A stretch of DNA of 44,248 bases, from positions 1 through 44,248 of the forward strand of contig JADFTK010000005.1 of NCBI GenBank assembly GCA_022560375.1, in the 5' to 3' direction. The notes beneath the pieces were generated by a model. That model did no database searches and was not told where the DNA came from. It saw nothing but the letters and a program-made list of their open reading frames with translations. Position 1 is the first letter of the stretch, and every line of letters starts with the position of its first letter. Made by a program: the position numbers and the translations under genes. The DNA comes from Patescibacteria group bacterium (GTDB lineage: Bacteria > Patescibacteriota > Patescibacteriia > UBA10025 > JAHIVO01). Shown here one piece after another: positions 32,110-41,467 of this stretch.

Positions 32110-33627
32110 ATGTCCAATAAAGATTTCATCATCGATGAATTAAAAAAACAAATTACTGATTTCAAAACATCTGTGGCCAAAGAAAAGGTTGGTACCGTTG
32201 AAGAGGTTGGTGATGGTATTGCCCGTATTTCTGGATTAGCCGAGGTCAGGGCAGCCGAGATGCTTGAATTTCCTGGCGGAAAATTCGGGGTGGCTTTGAA
32301 CCTGGAAGAAGATACTATCGGTGCTATTATTTTGGATGATCAATCAGGTATAAATGTGGGGGATACGGTGAAAAGTACCGGTAATATATTGCAGGTGCCG
32401 GTTGGCGAGTCACTGGTAGGACGGGTAGTGAATCCCTTGGGTAAACCCGTGGATGGTAAAGGTGATATTAAATCTGACAAATTTTATCCGGTGGAGAAAA
32501 TCGCCCCTCGAGTTATTACCAGAAAATCAGTGGACACGCCTTTGCAAACTGGCATCAAGGCTATTGACTCAATGATACCGATTGGCCGAGGCCAGCGTGA
32601 GCTTATCATTGGCGACCGCCAAGTAGGCAAGACAGCTATTACTATAGACACTATTGTAAATCAAAAAGATACGGGTGTGATTTGCATATATGTTGCCATT
32701 GGTCAGAAAGAATCAAAAATTGCCAGAATAGTGGCGGAGTTAGAAAAGCGCGGAGCTATGGATCATACTATCGTAGTGATGGCTGGTGCGTCAGATCCGG
32801 CCTCGCTATCGTTTATTTCCCCGTATTCAGGATGTGCCATGGGTGAGTATTTCATGGATCAGGGTAAAGATGCTTTAGTAATTTATGATGATTTATCCAA
32901 GCATGCTTGGGCTTACCGCCAAATTTCATTATTATTACGTCGACCACCAGGTCGTGAAGCCTACCCCGGAGATGTTTTTTATCTGCACTCCAGGCTGCTA
33001 GAGAGAGCGGCCAGGCTCAATGAAGACAATGGTGGCGGATCACTAACCGCCTTGCCGATTATTGAAACTCAATCAGGCGATGTCTCCGCCTATATACCAA
33101 CTAATGTAATTTCAATTACTGATGGTCAAATATATTTGGAGCCGGATTTATTTCATCAAGGCATTCGGCCAGCCCTAAATGTTGGTTTGTCCGTATCGCG
33201 AGTCGGCTCAGCTGCGCAGACTAAGGCCATGAAGAAAGTGGCTGGTAAATTACGATTAGATCTAGCCCAATATCGTGAATTGGCTGCTTTTGCTCAGTTT
33301 GGCTCTGATCTGGATGAAGCTACTCGCCACCAGCTGGAGAGAGGTAAACGTTTGACTGAAATATTGAAACAGGGACAGTTCGAACCAATGTCAGTTTCCC
33401 AGCAGGTGGCGATTCTGTACGCCGGCGTCAATGGTTTACTTGATGATATACCCGTGGAAAAAATTAAGGAGTTTGAGAAATCATTCATTGAATATCTAAG
33501 TACATCACAAGCTGAATTACTAAAGAGTATTGCTAGCGATGGTGATTTGTCAGAGGAGTTAGAAAAAAAGTTGAAAGCGGTCATTGAAGATTATAAAAAA
33601 ATGAAAGATTTTGTCATAAAAAAGTAA
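32110..33627 (+). CDS. atpA: F1Fo ATP synthase subunit alpha
   Basis: Non-catalytic nucleotide-binding subunit of F1, 505 residues, normal length. The beta-barrel N-domain has [17 protein letters not shown]. Walker A is GDRQVGKT (168-175). [16 protein letters not shown] and SYSRVGS-like [15 protein letters not shown] follow. It forms the alpha3beta3 hexamer with the AtpD product. The gene lies in the standard delta-alpha-gamma-beta-epsilon order. Confidence 0.98.
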   Translation: MSNKDFIIDELKKQITDFKTSVAKEKVGTVEEVGDGIARISGLAEVRAAEMLEFPGGKFGVALNLEEDTIGAIILDDQSGINVGDTVKSTGNILQVPVGESLVGRVVNPLGKPVDGKGDIKSDKFYPVEKIAPRVITRKSVDTPLQTGIKAIDSMIPIGRGQRELIIGDRQVGKTAITIDTIVNQKDTGVICIYVAIGQKESKIARIVAELEKRGAMDHTIVVMAGASDPASLSFISPYSGCAMGEYFMDQGKDALVIYDDLSKHAWAYRQISLLLRRPPGREAYPGDVFYLHSRLLERAARLNEDNGGGSLTALPIIETQSGDVSAYIPTNVISITDGQIYLEPDLFHQGIRPALNVGLSVSRVGSAAQTKAMKKVAGKLRLDLAQYRELAAFAQFGSDLDEATRHQLERGKRLTEILKQGQFEPMSVSQQVAILYAGVNGLLDDIPVEKIKEFEKSFIEYLSTSQAELLKSIASDGDLSEELEKKLKAVIEDYKKMKDFVIKK

Positions 33628-33630
33628 ATC

Positions 33631-34539
33631 ATGCCAGTAGCAACAAAAGAAATTCAAAGGCGTATCCGCTCCGTAGGTAATACCAAAAAAATTACCAAAG
33701 CTATGGAGTTGGTGTCGGCAGCAAAAAGGCGTTCCGCTGTACAGTCGGTAGTGGCTACCAGGAAATACTCCCAGACTGCCTGGCAGATCGTCAAAGATCT
33801 ATCAGCCAGAACTGATCCTGCCCACCATCCGCTACTACACAAGCGTGACCAGAACGACAACCTGGGATTAATTCTGCTGTCATCCAACCGAGGTTTATGT
33901 GGAGGATTTAATAGGGAAATTGTAGAGCTGGCGGCTAAATATTGTAATGGTTTCGCTGAGAAAAATCAGGCAGCCAAGATTGAGGTAGTTTTAGTCGGAC
34001 AGCGTGGCCGCAATATCATGACCAGGCATCACTATAAAATAGTGGCTGAATTTACAAAATCAGATGTGGCTGAGAGTATTACCGAAGTTCAGGCCTTGGC
34101 AAAAATGGTCATTGATGATTATTTGTCCGGCAAATACGATAAAGTGGTTATGGCTTACACGGATTATCATTCGGCTATTTCGCAAGAACCTCGGCTTCGC
34201 CAATTATTGCCAATTCATTCGGCTGACGAGGAGCTGGGATCAGTAGACGGGGACGAGATGCCTGCCGAGAAGGCTCCGGCATATGAATATACGTTTGAGC
34301 CATCTCCTGACTATGTCTTAGACCAAATGCTCTACCGCTTGATCGAATTACAAATTTATCAGGCACTACTAGAGTCCAATGCCTCAGAACATTCGGCTAG
34401 AATGGTGGCTATGCGCAATGCCTCAGATGCGGCTAATGATATGATTGACGATCTTACTTTGAGTTTTAATCAGGCTAGACAACAGGTGATAACAGCTGAG
34501 TTAGCCGAGATAAGCGCTGGTCGCGCGGCAGTGTCTTAA
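33631..34539 (+). CDS. atpG: F1Fo ATP synthase subunit gamma
   Basis: Central rotor shaft of F1, 302 residues. The N-terminal helix IQRRIRSVGNTKKITKAMELV and the C-terminal helix (AMRNASDAANDMIDDL, then FNQARQQVITAELAEI) form the coiled coil inside the hexamer, and LLSSNRGLCGGFN is the conserved Rossmann-like core. An acidic insertion (about 198-220, rich in Asp/Glu) lies before the C-terminal part. It starts 3 bp after atpA. Confidence 0.96.
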   Translation: MPVATKEIQRRIRSVGNTKKITKAMELVSAAKRRSAVQSVVATRKYSQTAWQIVKDLSARTDPAHHPLLHKRDQNDNLGLILLSSNRGLCGGFNREIVELAAKYCNGFAEKNQAAKIEVVLVGQRGRNIMTRHHYKIVAEFTKSDVAESITEVQALAKMVIDDYLSGKYDKVVMAYTDYHSAISQEPRLRQLLPIHSADEELGSVDGDEMPAEKAPAYEYTFEPSPDYVLDQMLYRLIELQIYQALLESNASEHSARMVAMRNASDAANDMIDDLTLSFNQARQQVITAELAEISAGRAAVS

Positions 34540-34565
34540 TTAATAATATTACTAAAGATAAATGA

Positions 34566-35950
<1,385 letters not shown>

Positions 35951-35951
<1 letters not shown>

Positions 35952-36394
35952 TGTCCGACAAGTTTAAATTTGAGATTACTACACCAGAACGCACAGTATA
36001 TTCTGATACTGTTGATGAGGTTATATTACCGACCTTGAGCGGAGAGATTGGCATATTGCCAAATCATATCCCGCTGGTTTCAGTAATAAAGCCTGGTGAG
36101 ATTCGCATCAAAAAAGGCTCTGAAGAAAGTAGCTTAGCTGTCTCAGGTGGATTTATTGAAGTGCAGCCAAATAAAGTGATTGTTTTAGCTGATACGGCGG
36201 AGCGAGCGGAAGAAATTGATGAAGCAAGAGCTGAAGAAGCGCGACAGAGGGCAGAGAAATTATCAAAAGAGAAAGGTGTAGATGCACGCGAGTTTGCTGC
36301 CATATCAGCCAAGATTGAGAAAGAACTAAGCCGTTTAAAAGTCGTGAGGCGCAGAAGAAAAAATAGACCAATATCACCAATAAAACCAACATAA
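35951..36394 (+). CDS. atpC: F1Fo ATP synthase subunit epsilon
   Basis: Rotor subunit and inhibitor of ATP hydrolysis. The N-terminal beta-sandwich is typical (KFEITTPERTVYSDTVDEV, then GEIGILPNHIPLV, then GGFIEVQPNKVIVLADTAE). A two-helix C-terminal domain follows (about 88-130). The last 15 residues are strongly basic (VVRRRRKNRP), which is unusual. Length 147 is slightly above the common 130-140. It overlaps atpD by one base and is followed 17 bp later by a carbonic-anhydrase-like gene. Confidence 0.94.
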
Positions 36395-36411
36395 AAAGTG
36401 AAAGGGATTAT

Positions 36412-36846
36412 ATGACGCATAAATGCCAGGCGCTGGTATTGCACTGTATGGACTACAGGTTCATTGGACACCTTAGAGATTTTATTGTATCTCAGGGATT
36501 AAAGGATCAATACGACGAGGTCAGCGTGGCCGGGGGAGTGCAAGGAATAGTTAGCGGCACCAAACATGTTCAGGAATATATCTTGAATCAAATTGGCACC
36601 GCCCGCCGTCTGCACAGTATTCAAGATGTATATCTCATTAACCATTTAGACTGCGGGGCCTATGGAGGACGAACCGCGTTCGGTAGCGACCAGGAGGAGC
36701 ATGATCGCCACACCTCAGATTTACAGAAAGCACAGATTATCATCAACCAACGCTTTTCTGAACTAAATATCAGTATGGTTATCGCACGGTTGAATGAAGA
36801 AAATGGAGGCCAGGAGGTAGATTTCGAAGTAGTAAGCGGTTCATAA
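36412..36846 (+). CDS. Beta-carbonic-anhydrase-like protein
   Basis: A 144-residue protein with the zinc-site pattern of beta-carbonic anhydrases: C12-x-D14-x-R16 (LHCMDYRF) and H78-x2-C81 (NHLDCGAYGG). These enzymes interconvert CO2 and bicarbonate. It is shorter than classic beta enzymes (about 200) because N-terminal helices are missing, as in small divergent members. It starts 17 bp after atpC with an AAAGGG ribosome site and ends in a terminator, so it is probably the last gene of the ATP synthase operon. Catalytic activity is inferred. Confidence 0.78.
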   Translation: MTHKCQALVLHCMDYRFIGHLRDFIVSQGLKDQYDEVSVAGGVQGIVSGTKHVQEYILNQIGTARRLHSIQDVYLINHLDCGAYGGRTAFGSDQEEHDRHTSDLQKAQIIINQRFSELNISMVIARLNEENGGQEVDFEVVSGS

Positions 36847-36865
36847 CTGCTGTAAAAAATTTAAA

Positions 36866-36896
36866 AAGGTCAGTCGAAGGAAACTGGTCTTTTTTT
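36866..36896 (+). terminator. Terminator of the atp operon
   Basis: AAGGTCAGT (36866-36874) pairs with ACTGGTCTT (36883-36891) using two G-U pairs, running into TTTTTTT (36890-36896). Confidence 0.72.
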
Positions 36897-36897
36897 A

Positions 36898-36926
36898 TTG
36901 ATTAAGAATAACAATAGTGCTAGAGT
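36898..36926 (+). promoter_or_regulatory. Promoter candidate for the methyltransferase gene
   Basis: TTGATT (36898-36903), 17 bp, TAGAGT (36921-36926), directly after the atp operon terminator. Confidence 0.45.
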
Positions 36927-36957
36927 TTATTAATTAGTATTTATTTTTTTTGAATTT

Positions 36958-37593
36958 ATGGAATGTTGTGCCAACTATGATCGTGTTTTTGATCAAAAGC
37001 AAGCAAAAAAGGATTTAAAAAGATATCGCAAAAGGGGTCTGCGAAAATCCTCACAGCAGATTGTTGACTATCTAGGGGATAAAATCGGTGGCATGACTGT
37101 CTTAGAGATCGGCAGTGGAGTAGGCTATCTGGGTATGGAGTTAGTAAAAAAAGGTGCTAAGTCCGCTCTGGAAATTGATATTTCTTATGCCTATCTCGAA
37201 AGAGCTAAGGTTCTGCGTCACGAATTAAATTTGGATGATGCGGTAGAGTTTAGGACCATGGACTTTATACAACACTATGGTAATTTATCGGATCATGATA
37301 TAGTGGTGTCTGATAAAGTTATTTGCTGCTTGCCCAATTTTAAGGAATTTATAGAGGCAGGAACGGCTCGGGCCAAGCACTATTACGCCATAGTTTATCC
37401 TAGAGATCTAAGACTTTGGAAAATGTTTGGCGTAGTGCTGAATTGGTCAGCTCAGTTTTTAAAAAAATATAAAGGGTTTAATTTTTTTATTCATCCTCAC
37501 AAGGATATTCACGAATTAATTACCCAAAAAGGATTTGAAAAAGTATTAGATAGAAAGGGGGTTTGGCAAATATCAATATATGAAAAGAAGTAG
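36958..37593 (+). CDS. SAM-dependent methyltransferase (class I)
   Basis: A 211-residue Rossmann-fold methyltransferase. The SAM-binding motif I is VLEIGSGVGYLGMEL (about 48-62), with the acidic residue of motif II in ALEIDISYAYLERA. A Cys-rich segment VSDKVICCLPNF replaces the usual motif IV. The N-terminus contains CC (residues 3-4). It resembles enzymes that methylate small molecules or lipids. The substrate is unknown. A small zinc-ribbon gene follows 31 bp later. Confidence 0.82.
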   Translation: MECCANYDRVFDQKQAKKDLKRYRKRGLRKSSQQIVDYLGDKIGGMTVLEIGSGVGYLGMELVKKGAKSALEIDISYAYLERAKVLRHELNLDDAVEFRTMDFIQHYGNLSDHDIVVSDKVICCLPNFKEFIEAGTARAKHYYAIVYPRDLRLWKMFGVVLNWSAQFLKKYKGFNFFIHPHKDIHELITQKGFEKVLDRKGVWQISIYEKK

Positions 37594-37624
37594 GTATGGC
37601 ACTTTTTAAAAAATTGGAGGAGAC

Positions 37625-37789
37625 ATGGCGGAAGGAAAAGCAATTTGTCCATGTTGTAATGGCAACATTGATATAGTTAACGGTAAATTGATCGGTCACG
37701 ACCGTACGGAAACAGGGTACTGCGAAGGCAGCAACAAAACACCTGATGAATTGAGAGCTTCAAATTGTTCTGATGCCAAGAACAAGTAA
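37625..37789 (+). CDS. Small Cys-rich (zinc-ribbon-like) protein
   Basis: A 54-residue protein with ATG preceded by GGAGGAG at good spacing. Cysteines sit in CPCC (8-11), then C33 and C48, with a histidine in LIGHDRT. The pattern suggests a tiny metal-binding ribbon, similar in style to the 53-residue protein at 41468 (both contain an N-G-K-x-I-G stretch). I know no family. It shares the run of genes with the methyltransferase and ends in a terminator. Confidence 0.7.
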   Translation: MAEGKAICPCCNGNIDIVNGKLIGHDRTETGYCEGSNKTPDELRASNCSDAKNK

Positions 37790-37812
37790 GTGATATTTGT
37801 TTCTACCTATTA

Positions 37813-37842
37813 AAGTCTGTTTTAAAAAAACAGGCTTTTTTT
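37813..37842 (+). terminator. Terminator before the dtxR-type operon
   Basis: AAGTCTGTTTT (37813-37823) pairs with AAAACAGGCTT (37827-37837), one G-U pair, running into a T-tract to 37842. Confidence 0.75.
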
Positions 37843-37844
37843 AA

Positions 37845-37872
37845 TTGACAATATATCCAGTGGCGCTATACT
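37845..37872 (+). promoter_or_regulatory. Promoter of the DtxR-MCO-ZIP operon
   Basis: TTGACA (37845-37850), 16 bp, TATACT (37867-37872). This is a strong match, with a leader of about 22 nt before the ATG at 37902. Confidence 0.7.
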
Positions 37873-37881
37873 AAAAAATAA

Positions 37882-37897
37882 GTTCGTATACACGAAC
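37882..37897 (+). promoter_or_regulatory. Palindromic operator candidate for the DtxR-family repressor
   Basis: GTTCGT-ATAC-ACGAAC is an inverted repeat with 6-bp arms and a 4-bp centre, covering the predicted transcription start and leader. It lies directly upstream of the DtxR-family gene, so autoregulation is the natural reading. Confidence 0.6.
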
Positions 37898-37901
37898 AAT
37901 T

Positions 37902-38333
37902 ATGAAAGATAAACGAATCACCCCAACAATAGAAGACTATTTAAGAGCTATCTATTACTTAGGCAAAAAGCGCGATGGTGGTGTTGGTGTTGTTACCCTG
38001 GCCAAGTATATGCGACTCGCCAAATCTACAGTTTCCGAAAGACTTAAAAATTTAGACAATCATAAACTTATTAACTACAAAAAGTATTCTTCAATAATAT
38101 TTACTAACAAAGGATATACGCTCGCCAGCCAGCTAACTTATAAACATCGACTAATTGAGGTATTTTTGCACGAGGCACTAAAGATGAGCAAAAACAATGT
38201 GCATAGAGAAGCCCACAAGCTCGAACACGCCTTTAGTGATGAGGTGATTACCAGATTAAGTAAATTTCTTGGCTACCCCAAAAAAGATCCTCATGGAAAA
38301 CCAATAACGCATAAGCATGAAATCACGGACTAA
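37902..38333 (+). CDS. DtxR/MntR-family metal-dependent repressor
   Basis: A 143-residue regulator with an N-terminal winged helix (residues about 8-60: TIEDYLRAIYYL, then the recognition helix LAKSTVSERLKNL) and the metal-binding dimerisation domain (VHREAHKLEHAFSDEV, about 104-119). The SH3-like C-terminal domain is absent, as in MntR-type members. Iron or manganese is the usual co-repressor. Here the operon encodes a multicopper oxidase and a ZIP transporter, which fits control of metal supply. A palindrome covers the promoter start. The gene overlaps the oxidase gene by 17 bp. Confidence 0.88.
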   Translation: MKDKRITPTIEDYLRAIYYLGKKRDGGVGVVTLAKYMRLAKSTVSERLKNLDNHKLINYKKYSSIIFTNKGYTLASQLTYKHRLIEVFLHEALKMSKNNVHREAHKLEHAFSDEVITRLSKFLGYPKKDPHGKPITHKHEITD

Positions 38334-39414
38334 ACTTTCCCTTATATTTACGCTGTTTTTACTTCTATTTAGTATGGTCTTAATTGTTTTTACTCCTTTG
38401 GGGCGCCTAGTATTCAGGGGTGATGACAGTGAGTACAATAGTGACAAAGTATTACAGGCTAGTGAAGATAAGGCTATTGACTATAAAAAACTTCAACAAA
38501 TTTCCCAAGAGAAGATGGGTATGATTGGTGAGGTTGCTACTGATGATTTCGACCCAACTGAATTCTTAACTACCTGGAATTTTAATAATCTCCCACCGGA
38601 AGAACGGGAAAAATTTTATAAAGAATCACGACTCCCAGATGGTAGACTGCTGAGAGAATATTGGTTCATTGCTGAAGATAAAGAAATTGAGATTGCTCCG
38701 GGTATATTTTTTCCCGCCTGGACTTATAATGGACAGGTTCCAGCTCCAACGATCCGAGCAACTGAAGGTGATCGGATTAGGATACACTTTGTGAATAGTG
38801 GAACTAAGCCTCATACCATGCACTTCCACGGCTTCCACACTGAAGAAATGGATGGCGCCGTGCAAGATCAGTTCGTTTATCCAGGGGAAACATTTACCTA
38901 TGAATTTGATGCCGATCCATTTGGCGTCCATCTTTTTCATTGTCATTCTGTACCGGTAAGTCAGCACATCAGCAAAGGGCTTTACGGAGCCTACATTGTT
39001 GATCCCAAAGAAGATACTAGGCCCCAGGCTGATCAAGAGCTTATTATGGTTATGAATGGATTTGATACTAATTTTGATGAAGAAAATGAGATATATGCCG
39101 TGAACACGGTGGCCTTTCACTACGCAAAACATCCTATTCAAGTAAAAGCCGGTGAATTGGTACGGATTTACCTTATCAATATACTTGAATTTGATCAGAT
39201 CAATTCTTTTCATGTCCACGCTAATTTCTTCGATGAATATAGAACTGGGACATCTCTGGAACCAGACACTTTCACTGATACAGTTATCATGGGACAAGGA
39301 GAGCGATCTATTATAGATATACGATTTAAATTTCCAGGGAAATACATGTTCCATGCCCACAAAACCGAATTTGCAGAAAAAGGATGGATGGGCTTTTTTG
39401 AAGTCATAGAATAA
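38317..39414 (+). CDS. Two-domain multicopper oxidase, membrane-anchored
   Basis: A 365-residue protein with an N-terminal signal anchor (about 7-28) and two cupredoxin domains. Domain 1 has PHTMHFHGFH (165-174) and HLFHCHSVPVSQH (205-217). Domain 2 has SFHVHANF (HVH 299-301) and MFHAHKTEF (HAH 346-348). The four H-x-H pairs supply a trinuclear copper site. Only domain 1 has the type-1 copper cysteine (C209, with H166 and H217), and a Leu near 222 replaces the usual Met ligand. It probably oxidises Fe(II), Cu(I) or Mn(II) outside the membrane; the substrate is inferred from the linked genes. Confidence 0.88.
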   Translation: MKSRTKLSLIFTLFLLLFSMVLIVFTPLGRLVFRGDDSEYNSDKVLQASEDKAIDYKKLQQISQEKMGMIGEVATDDFDPTEFLTTWNFNNLPPEEREKFYKESRLPDGRLLREYWFIAEDKEIEIAPGIFFPAWTYNGQVPAPTIRATEGDRIRIHFVNSGTKPHTMHFHGFHTEEMDGAVQDQFVYPGETFTYEFDADPFGVHLFHCHSVPVSQHISKGLYGAYIVDPKEDTRPQADQELIMVMNGFDTNFDEENEIYAVNTVAFHYAKHPIQVKAGELVRIYLINILEFDQINSFHVHANFFDEYRTGTSLEPDTFTDTVIMGQGERSIIDIRFKFPGKYMFHAHKTEFAEKGWMGFFEVIE

Positions 39415-39418
39415 TAAA

Positions 39419-40618
39419 ATGCCAGAACAAACAAAATATCACAAGATTCGATTTTGGATAAGCGCCTTGCTCCCCCTTGTTTTCTTGGCAGCGCTATTTT
39501 ATATTTTTCTTAACTTTGGTCCACTAGGAGTTTTTAAAACAGCGTTACCCCCCATTGAAGAAGCATTTATACAAAGAATAATTTTAGAGCCTGAGCAAAT
39601 ATCCGTTAACATTATAAATGACGGACCAGAACCAGTAACCATTGCGCAGGTTTTAATTAATGATATTTATTGGCAATTCTCCATGACTCCCTCCCAGACC
39701 CTCGCCCCTCTCAAGCGAGGAGTTATTAAGCTGCAATATCCTTGGCTGGAAGGCGATCCCATACGCATAACCTTGATTTCAAGAAACGGCGTTACCTTTG
39801 AAGGAGAAGTGGGTGTGGCAGTAGAAACGCCACAATTTAATATCCTCTACTCTAGAACCTTTGTCCTATTGGGCATATATGTTGGCGTTATTCCCGTGCT
39901 CTTGGGGCTCTTGTGGCTCCCTTTTCTTCGAAAGTTACGAGCAGAGTGGTATTCGTTTTTACTTTCATTTACCATTGGCATTTTGGTGTTTTTAGGAATT
40001 GATACTTTGGCCGAATCATTTGAGCTGGTAAAGAATCTCCCCCAGGCATTCAATGGCATCGGCATCTTAGTTATTGGTTTTCTATTTTCCGTCTTGACCC
40101 TTTCGGCCATAAGCTACAAGACAGAACATCACCGAGCCCGCAGCGACCATCATCAGGCCCTAGCCTGGGGATACTTAATCGCGCTTGGAATTGGCTTACA
40201 TAATCTTGGAGAAGGATTGGCCATAGGAAGCGCCTATGCCATCGGAGAAATAGCACTGGGGGGCAGTTTAGTAATTGGGTTTATGCTGCACAACACCACT
40301 GAAGGAGTGGCTATTATTGCCCCGCTGACAAAAACATTCAAACAGTTTAAGACCTACCTTTTACATCTCATTCTTATGGGTCTTATTGCTGGTGTCCCGA
40401 CAATTATTGGCACCTTAATTGGAGGTTTTGCTTTTTCTTTTGCGCTGGCCGTGCTATTTTTGGCTATCGGGGCCGGTGCAATATTCAATGTGGCATTTGA
40501 TATAACAAAAAGCATGGCCAAAGGCTCGTGGCTTTCAATATTTACAGTAACTAATGTTCTTGGTTTCTTCGCCGGACTTTTAATAATGTATGTTACTGGT
40601 TTTTTGGTTCTAGGCTAA
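39419..40618 (+). CDS. ZIP-family metal transporter with extracytoplasmic domain
   Basis: A 399-residue ZIP permease for divalent metals such as Zn, Fe or Mn. The metal-site motifs are HNLGEGLAIGSA and HNTTEGVAI in consecutive helices. A His-rich loop (HHRARSDHH) precedes them. Unlike common ZIP proteins it begins with one helix (about 12-33) and a beta-rich domain (about 45-145, outside the cell) before eight transmembrane helices. It starts 5 bp after the multicopper oxidase gene. Together they suggest oxidation-coupled metal import or efflux control under the DtxR-type regulator. Confidence 0.87.
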   Translation: MPEQTKYHKIRFWISALLPLVFLAALFYIFLNFGPLGVFKTALPPIEEAFIQRIILEPEQISVNIINDGPEPVTIAQVLINDIYWQFSMTPSQTLAPLKRGVIKLQYPWLEGDPIRITLISRNGVTFEGEVGVAVETPQFNILYSRTFVLLGIYVGVIPVLLGLLWLPFLRKLRAEWYSFLLSFTIGILVFLGIDTLAESFELVKNLPQAFNGIGILVIGFLFSVLTLSAISYKTEHHRARSDHHQALAWGYLIALGIGLHNLGEGLAIGSAYAIGEIALGGSLVIGFMLHNTTEGVAIIAPLTKTFKQFKTYLLHLILMGLIAGVPTIIGTLIGGFAFSFALAVLFLAIGAGAIFNVAFDITKSMAKGSWLSIFTVTNVLGFFAGLLIMYVTGFLVLG

Positions 40619-40677
40619 GCCCTTTCTAAAAATAATAATATTTCCCTCATAATTTTTTAACTTTTTACTTTGTTAAC

Positions 40678-40752
40678 GGACAAGTTTTTTATTTGTTCTC
40701 GTATTTTTGTAACTTCTTGGGATTTTTTTGGAGGGGACAAGTTTTTTATTTG
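40678..40752. repeat. Pair of 18-bp direct repeats in an AT-rich gap
   Basis: GGACAAGTTTTTTATTTG occurs at 40678-40695 and 40735-40752, 57 bp apart. The 210-bp gap around it (40619-40828) is T-rich and holds no convincing gene or terminator. A minus-strand frame reads through both copies, but it starts at a TTG without a ribosome site. Confidence 0.7.
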
Positions 40753-40828
40753 ACGATTTTTTTTCATTGAGTTAGCATAGGCTGTTGTCCTTTTTATTTC
40801 TTTAGTTTGTTGATTGGAGGTAGTGTAA

Positions 40829-41281
40829 TTGCATTCGTCGTTGTCTATACTAGTAGCTGCTGAGGATTTACCTGAAGGAGCGGAGCTGAACAAAACATTG
40901 GTTGTGGTGGGCGAACTTCGCCTATATCGTCATAGTTCAGGCTGTTATTCAACTATGATCGGCCTTGGCCCGAACGGTGAATTATACGAAACTTTAGTGA
41001 AGGCGCTCGAAGAAATTGATTTAAAATATCAGGTTAGCATAGATGCCATGTTGCCACTCGAAGGTTCATCCGCTAACATCGCTGAAGGAGAATATCTTGA
41101 AGACAGGATAGAGGTGCAAGTCTGGAAACTTGATCCACGAAAATACACGGACATGCTAGTAAATGCTAAAGAGCCGGTGCTTAGTATCAAGTTGATCAGT
41201 GATGACATCAATTCCGCCATTGTCTTCTATCGTTTATTACTTGAGGGACGAAAGAAACCCCTATCAAGTGATAGTCAGTAG
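40829..41281 (+). CDS. Orphan protein with TTG start
   Basis: A 150-residue acidic, soluble protein of unknown function. The start is a TTG placed 8 bp after a perfect GGAGG (40816-40820); no ATG fits the frame before it. The sequence alternates beta strands (TLVVVGELRLYRH, VQVWKL) and helices (ETLVKALEEIDLKY), compatible with a small alpha/beta fold. There is no motif I can name. A strong terminator follows directly after the TAG stop. It is separated from the ZIP operon by an AT-rich gap with direct repeats. Confidence 0.75.
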   Translation: MHSSLSILVAAEDLPEGAELNKTLVVVGELRLYRHSSGCYSTMIGLGPNGELYETLVKALEEIDLKYQVSIDAMLPLEGSSANIAEGEYLEDRIEVQVWKLDPRKYTDMLVNAKEPVLSIKLISDDINSAIVFYRLLLEGRKKPLSSDSQ

Positions 41282-41286
41282 TTAGG

Positions 41287-41319
41287 GCGCATTCCAAAAA
41301 TAGGAATGCGTCTTTTTTT
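41287..41319 (+). terminator. Terminator after the 40829 gene
   Basis: CGCATTCC (41288-41295), 7-nt loop, GGAATGCG (41303-41310), then TC and TTTTTTT to 41319. Confidence 0.85.
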
Positions 41320-41361
41320 ATAGCTAGTATAATGTATTGAGACATCATTTTTTTATAGGTA

Positions 41362-41390
41362 TTGACTTTAAGTCGTAGATGGTGTACCAT
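41362..41390 (+). promoter_or_regulatory. Promoter of the 53-residue Cys/His-rich gene
   Basis: TTGACT (41362-41367), 17 bp, TACCAT (41385-41390). The boxes resemble those of ssrA (TTGACT/TACCCT). Confidence 0.5.
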
Positions 41391-41467
41391 ATGTTTAATA
41401 AAAATTTGTTAAAATAGAAAAGTACCTAATCATGGTGCATATCGTTCATTCAAATCTAGGAGGTTAA

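Noticed and set aside
38626-39360. 244-codon minus-strand frame opposite the multicopper oxidase
   Set aside because: The oxidase has clear copper motifs on the plus strand and operon context; the antisense frame shows no family features.
40657-40893. Minus-strand 78-codon frame containing QIKNLS twice
   Set aside because: It starts with TTG without a ribosome site, is low-complexity, and overlaps the start of a plus-strand gene that has a perfect GGAGG site.
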